Assembly: GCA_021773655.1 (NCBI GenBank)
Contig: JAJFJX010000412.1
Span: 1 to 7,881, forward strand
DNA length: 7,881 nucleotides
Source: Panacagrimonas sp.
Lineage (GTDB): Bacteria; Pseudomonadota; Gammaproteobacteria; Nevskiales; Nevskiaceae
Direction of reading: 5' to 3'
Under the pieces are notes generated by a model, which saw nothing but the letters and a program-made list of their open reading frames with translations, did not search any database and was not told where the DNA came from. Both the position numbers and the translations under genes were made by a program. Below, piece after piece: positions 6,795 through 7,881 of this stretch; within the stretch, counting starts at the first letter, position 1, and every line of letters begins with the position of its first letter.

Positions 6795-6847
6795 CACGTG
6801 AGCGGGTCACCTGCCACGAACTGTTCGGGTGAACTGTTCACGTGAGC
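6795..6847. repeat. Direct repeats of CACGTGAGC, 44 bp apart
   Basis: CACGTGAGC occurs at 6795-6803 and again at 6839-6847. The first six bases (CACGTG) are themselves a palindrome. The 44-bp separation is close to four helical turns, so a protein bound at both would sit on nearly the same DNA face. The second copy overlaps the end of the 6829-6841 palindrome. The repeats are seen; a regulatory role is inferred. Confidence 0.6.
6817..6841. promoter_or_regulatory. Paired palindromes, likely operator of the metal-efflux locus
   Basis: Two perfect odd-length inverted repeats sit side by side: CGAAC-T-GTTCG at 6817-6827 and GTGAAC-T-GTTCAC at 6829-6841. They share the core GAACTGTTC, with centres 13 bp apart, and end 7-10 bp before a TGnTAAATA extended -10-like box. 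This spacing lets a dimeric repressor or activator occupy the -35 region. The bound protein is unknown. The TGAAC/GTTCA half-sites loosely recall ArsR/SmtB-type operators, which would suit a metal-responsive locus, but the match is too weak to name a regulator. Confidence 0.55.
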
Positions 6848-6872
6848 TGGTAAATACGTCAACTGCTAGACT
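6848..6872 (+). promoter_or_regulatory. Putative promoter before the His-rich protein
   Basis: There are two possible -10 boxes. TAAATA at 6851-6856 is preceded by TG one base upstream (extended -10, 6848-6849). TAGACT at 6867-6872 ends exactly 6 nt before ATG 6879, the same spacing as TATAAT at 76-81 before ATG 88. No Shine-Dalgarno sequence precedes 6879, which favours a leaderless start from the second box. No good -35 is seen for either. An upstream activator may be needed, in keeping with the adjacent palindromes. Confidence 0.35.
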
Positions 6873-6878
6873 TTCGCG

Positions 6879-7289
6879 ATGCGCGTGTCCGTCTTTCGAC
6901 GATCATCTCCACAGACCTGGCTGCTGGTTGTGGCCTGTCTGGCGCTGCTCGGCGCCAGGCTGGGGGGCGCCCACCTGCACCGCTGCCTGGACGGCAATGA
7001 TCCGCCGGCCAGCGTGCACTTCGCCGACGCCGGCCACCACCACGACGCCCATCACGCCGGCGAGACCCACCAGGATGTCGATGTCTCGCTGATCGATGAC
7101 GTGCCGACCAAGCTCGGCAAGGACGACATCGACCTCGATGGCTGGATGCTGCCGCTGGCCGTCCTGTGCTGGGTGGTGCTGAGCATCATTCTGCGCCGAG
7201 TGCGGCTGCACGACCCCCCGCTTCTCGATCGGTCCTCGACCGGATATCTGCGTCCGCCCTTGCGCGGACCGCCACTGCACGCCGCCTGA
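6879..7289 (+). CDS. Small His-rich membrane protein, CzcI-like position
   Basis: A 136-aa protein. A hydrophobic segment at 13-29 (TWLLVVACLALLGARLG) is followed by AHLHRCLDG. Next comes a His/Asp-rich stretch at 47-72, with His at 47, 53-55, 58, 59 and 64 and several Asp. A second membrane segment is at 88-105 (GWMLPLAVLCWVVLSII), and the basic, Pro-rich tail contains LRPPLRGPP (124-132). The His cluster, probably periplasmic, could bind Zn, Cd, Co, Ni or Cu ions. It stands 54 nt before a CzcC-like gene, the place where small CzcI-type proteins often occur in czc-type loci, so a role in metal sensing or buffering for the efflux system is likely. Homology to CzcI itself could not be shown. 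ATG 6879 has no Shine-Dalgarno sequence and may be a leaderless start. Confidence 0.75.
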   Translation: MRVSVFRRSSPQTWLLVVACLALLGARLGGAHLHRCLDGNDPPASVHFADAGHHHDAHHAGETHQDVDVSLIDDVPTKLGKDDIDLDGWMLPLAVLCWVVLSIILRRVRLHDPPLLDRSSTGYLRPPLRGPPLHAA

Positions 7290-7313
7290 ACCTTGGCGTC
7301 CGCCCTGTGCGGA
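7250..7313. repeat. Duplicated GCGTCCGCCCT hairpin at the gene end and spacer
   Basis: GCGTCCGCCCT occurs at 7250-7260, inside the end of the His-rich protein gene, and at 7296-7306 in the spacer. Each copy begins a hairpin: GTCCGC/GCGGAC (7252-7257 with 7264-7269) and TCCGC/GCGGA (7299-7303 with 7309-7313). The second lies about 20 nt before the Shine-Dalgarno sequence of the CzcC-like gene. No T tract follows either hairpin, so they are not canonical terminators. Confidence 0.5.
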
Positions 7314-7333
7314 TGAACGTTCCATCCCTTCCC

Positions 7334-7339
7334 GGGAGG
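7334..7339 (+). promoter_or_regulatory. Strong Shine-Dalgarno sequence of the CzcC-like gene
   Basis: GGGAGG lies 4 nt before ATG 7344. It is the clearest ribosome binding site in the window and contrasts with the apparently leaderless or coupled starts of most other genes here. Confidence 0.75.
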
Positions 7340-7343
7340 CTGC

Positions 7344-7881
7344 ATGCCTGTTTTCATCCTCTGCTGTGCGCGACCGATCGCGCTGCTCTTCGCGTGCTTC
7401 TGCGCACTGCCGGCGCATGCTGGCGTGACGGGCGAGTCGCACGCGACCCTTCCTCTGAGCTTGACCGAGGCCCTGCAACGCGCCGAGTCGCGGCATCCGC
7501 TGATTCAGTCCTGGCGCGCCCGGCTCGCAGCCGCCGACGCGCGCACCCTGCAGGCCGGCATGCGTCCGCCGCCGGAGCTCAATCTAGAGGTCGAAGACGT
7601 GCTGGGCAGTGGAGCCTGGTCCGGAACCGACAGCGCACAGACCACGCTGGGCTTCAGCCAGCTGATCGAACGCGGCGACCTGCGCGACCGCCGCGTGGAA
7701 GCGGCACATGCGGGGCACCGGCACAGTGCCATCCAGGCCGAGATCGCGCTGCTGGAGCTGCGCGCGGAAGTCGCCAGACGTTTCGTCCATGTGCTGTCAG
7801 ACCAGTTGCAGTTGGGCATTACGCTCGAAGCCACCGCGCTGGCACGCGATACCCACCGCGAAGTCGTGCGCCGTGTCGATG
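7344..7881 (+). CDS. CzcC-like TolC family outer-membrane factor (N-terminal part)
   Basis: The first 179 residues of a protein whose reading frame stays open to the window end. The expected full length is about 400-450 aa. It is the outer-membrane channel of a tripartite RND cation-efflux pump (CzcCBA type), carrying metal ions from periplasm to exterior. A signal peptide spans residues 1-26 (hydrophobic PIALLFACFCALPAHA, cleavage after AHA). Then come LSLTEALQRAESRHPLI (39-54), the usual start of the TolC helical repeat, and RPPPELNLEVEDVLGSG (74-90), which resembles the N-P-x-L-x-x-E-V-E-x-x-x-G-S-G segment of CzcC proteins. QTTLGFSQLIERG (99-111) matches their T-x-L-x-x-S-Q-x-I-E-x-G block. 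The long helix continues to 179. ATG 7344 is supported by GGGAGG at 7334-7339. The His-rich protein upstream fits a czc-type operon. Confidence 0.9.
   Translation, partial: MPVFILCCARPIALLFACFCALPAHAGVTGESHATLPLSLTEALQRAESRHPLIQSWRARLAAADARTLQAGMRPPPELNLEVEDVLGSGAWSGTDSAQTTLGFSQLIERGDLRDRRVEAAHAGHRHSAIQAEIALLELRAEVARRFVHVLSDQLQLGITLEATALARDTHREVVRRVD

Larger units (their letters stand above)
6549..6878. other. 330-bp intergenic region, repeat-rich, no gene
   Basis: Between the permease and the His-rich protein no credible gene is seen. Several frames stay open on both strands, but their translations are simple repeats (SRSRSRS-like, ASEPASQ-like) produced by the tandem repeats and GC content. 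The region holds a hexamer repeat, an imperfect inverted repeat, an octamer tandem repeat, and a cluster of direct and inverted repeats next to the downstream promoter, all listed separately. No T-rich intrinsic terminator was found after the permease. The only candidate, GCCC-TTT-GGGC at 6589-6599, has a 4-bp stem and no T tract. Confidence 0.7.

Noticed and set aside
6594..6845. 83-aa + strand frame in the intergenic region
   Set aside because: Its only distinctive feature (WLAGSLARWLA) is a translation of the CTGGCTCG repeats. No Shine-Dalgarno sequence, and it runs through the operator-like array.
6460..6862. Reverse-strand frames of 72-131 aa in and around the intergenic region
   Set aside because: All three reverse frames are open here, and they encode repeats (SRSRSRS, ASEPASQ) that come straight from the hexamer and octamer tandem repeats. 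No start signal or family resemblance.

Overview
The window is GC-rich (roughly 70% by eye) and almost entirely coded on the + strand. Gene content and style suggest a gammaproteobacterium of the Xanthomonadales type (Lysobacter/Luteimonas-like). That placement is inference, based on gene order, G/C-ending codons, start codons placed close behind a -10 box, and simple intergenic repeats. No taxonomic marker was tested.

Layout. Positions 1-87 hold a promoter with a perfect TATAAT. Positions 88-4470 are one tightly packed, probably co-transcribed block: a site-2 (M50) zinc metalloprotease, trpS, a GNAT acetyltransferase, scpA, scpB, and a small proline-rich exported or membrane-anchored protein. 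From the acetyltransferase onward each gene overlaps the next by 4 nt (GTGA, ATGA, ATGA). ScpA and ScpB are the accessory subunits of the SMC chromosome-condensation complex. The pseudouridine synthase gene rluB, which often follows scpB in gammaproteobacteria, is absent from the visible downstream sequence.

Positions 4572-6548 encode a 658-aa fusion of a periplasmic c-type cytochrome domain with an FTR1-type iron (or lead) permease. The cytochrome part has CAACH and a likely Met ligand. The permease has both canonical REXXE motifs and a third REXXE match. A 330-bp non-coding stretch follows (6549-6878). It holds short tandem repeats, an imperfect inverted repeat and, just before the next gene, a compact operator-like array: two adjacent GAACTGTTC palindromes bracketed by two CACGTGAGC direct repeats.

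The last part is the start of a heavy-metal efflux locus. It has a small His-rich, two-membrane-segment protein in the position usually held by CzcI-like proteins, then the N-terminal 179 residues of a CzcC-like TolC-family outer-membrane factor cut by the window end. CzcB and CzcA homologues would be expected just outside.

How it fits together: a housekeeping block (membrane proteolysis, tRNA charging, chromosome condensation) runs into a metal-transport region (Fe or Pb uptake, then divalent-cation efflux). Two small unrecognised proteins, one directly before each metal-transport gene, share a C-terminal LRPPxxGPP motif. That link, the operator-like array before the efflux locus, and two apparently leaderless starts with identical -10-to-ATG spacing are the points most worth following. 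No clearly new multi-gene system is visible.
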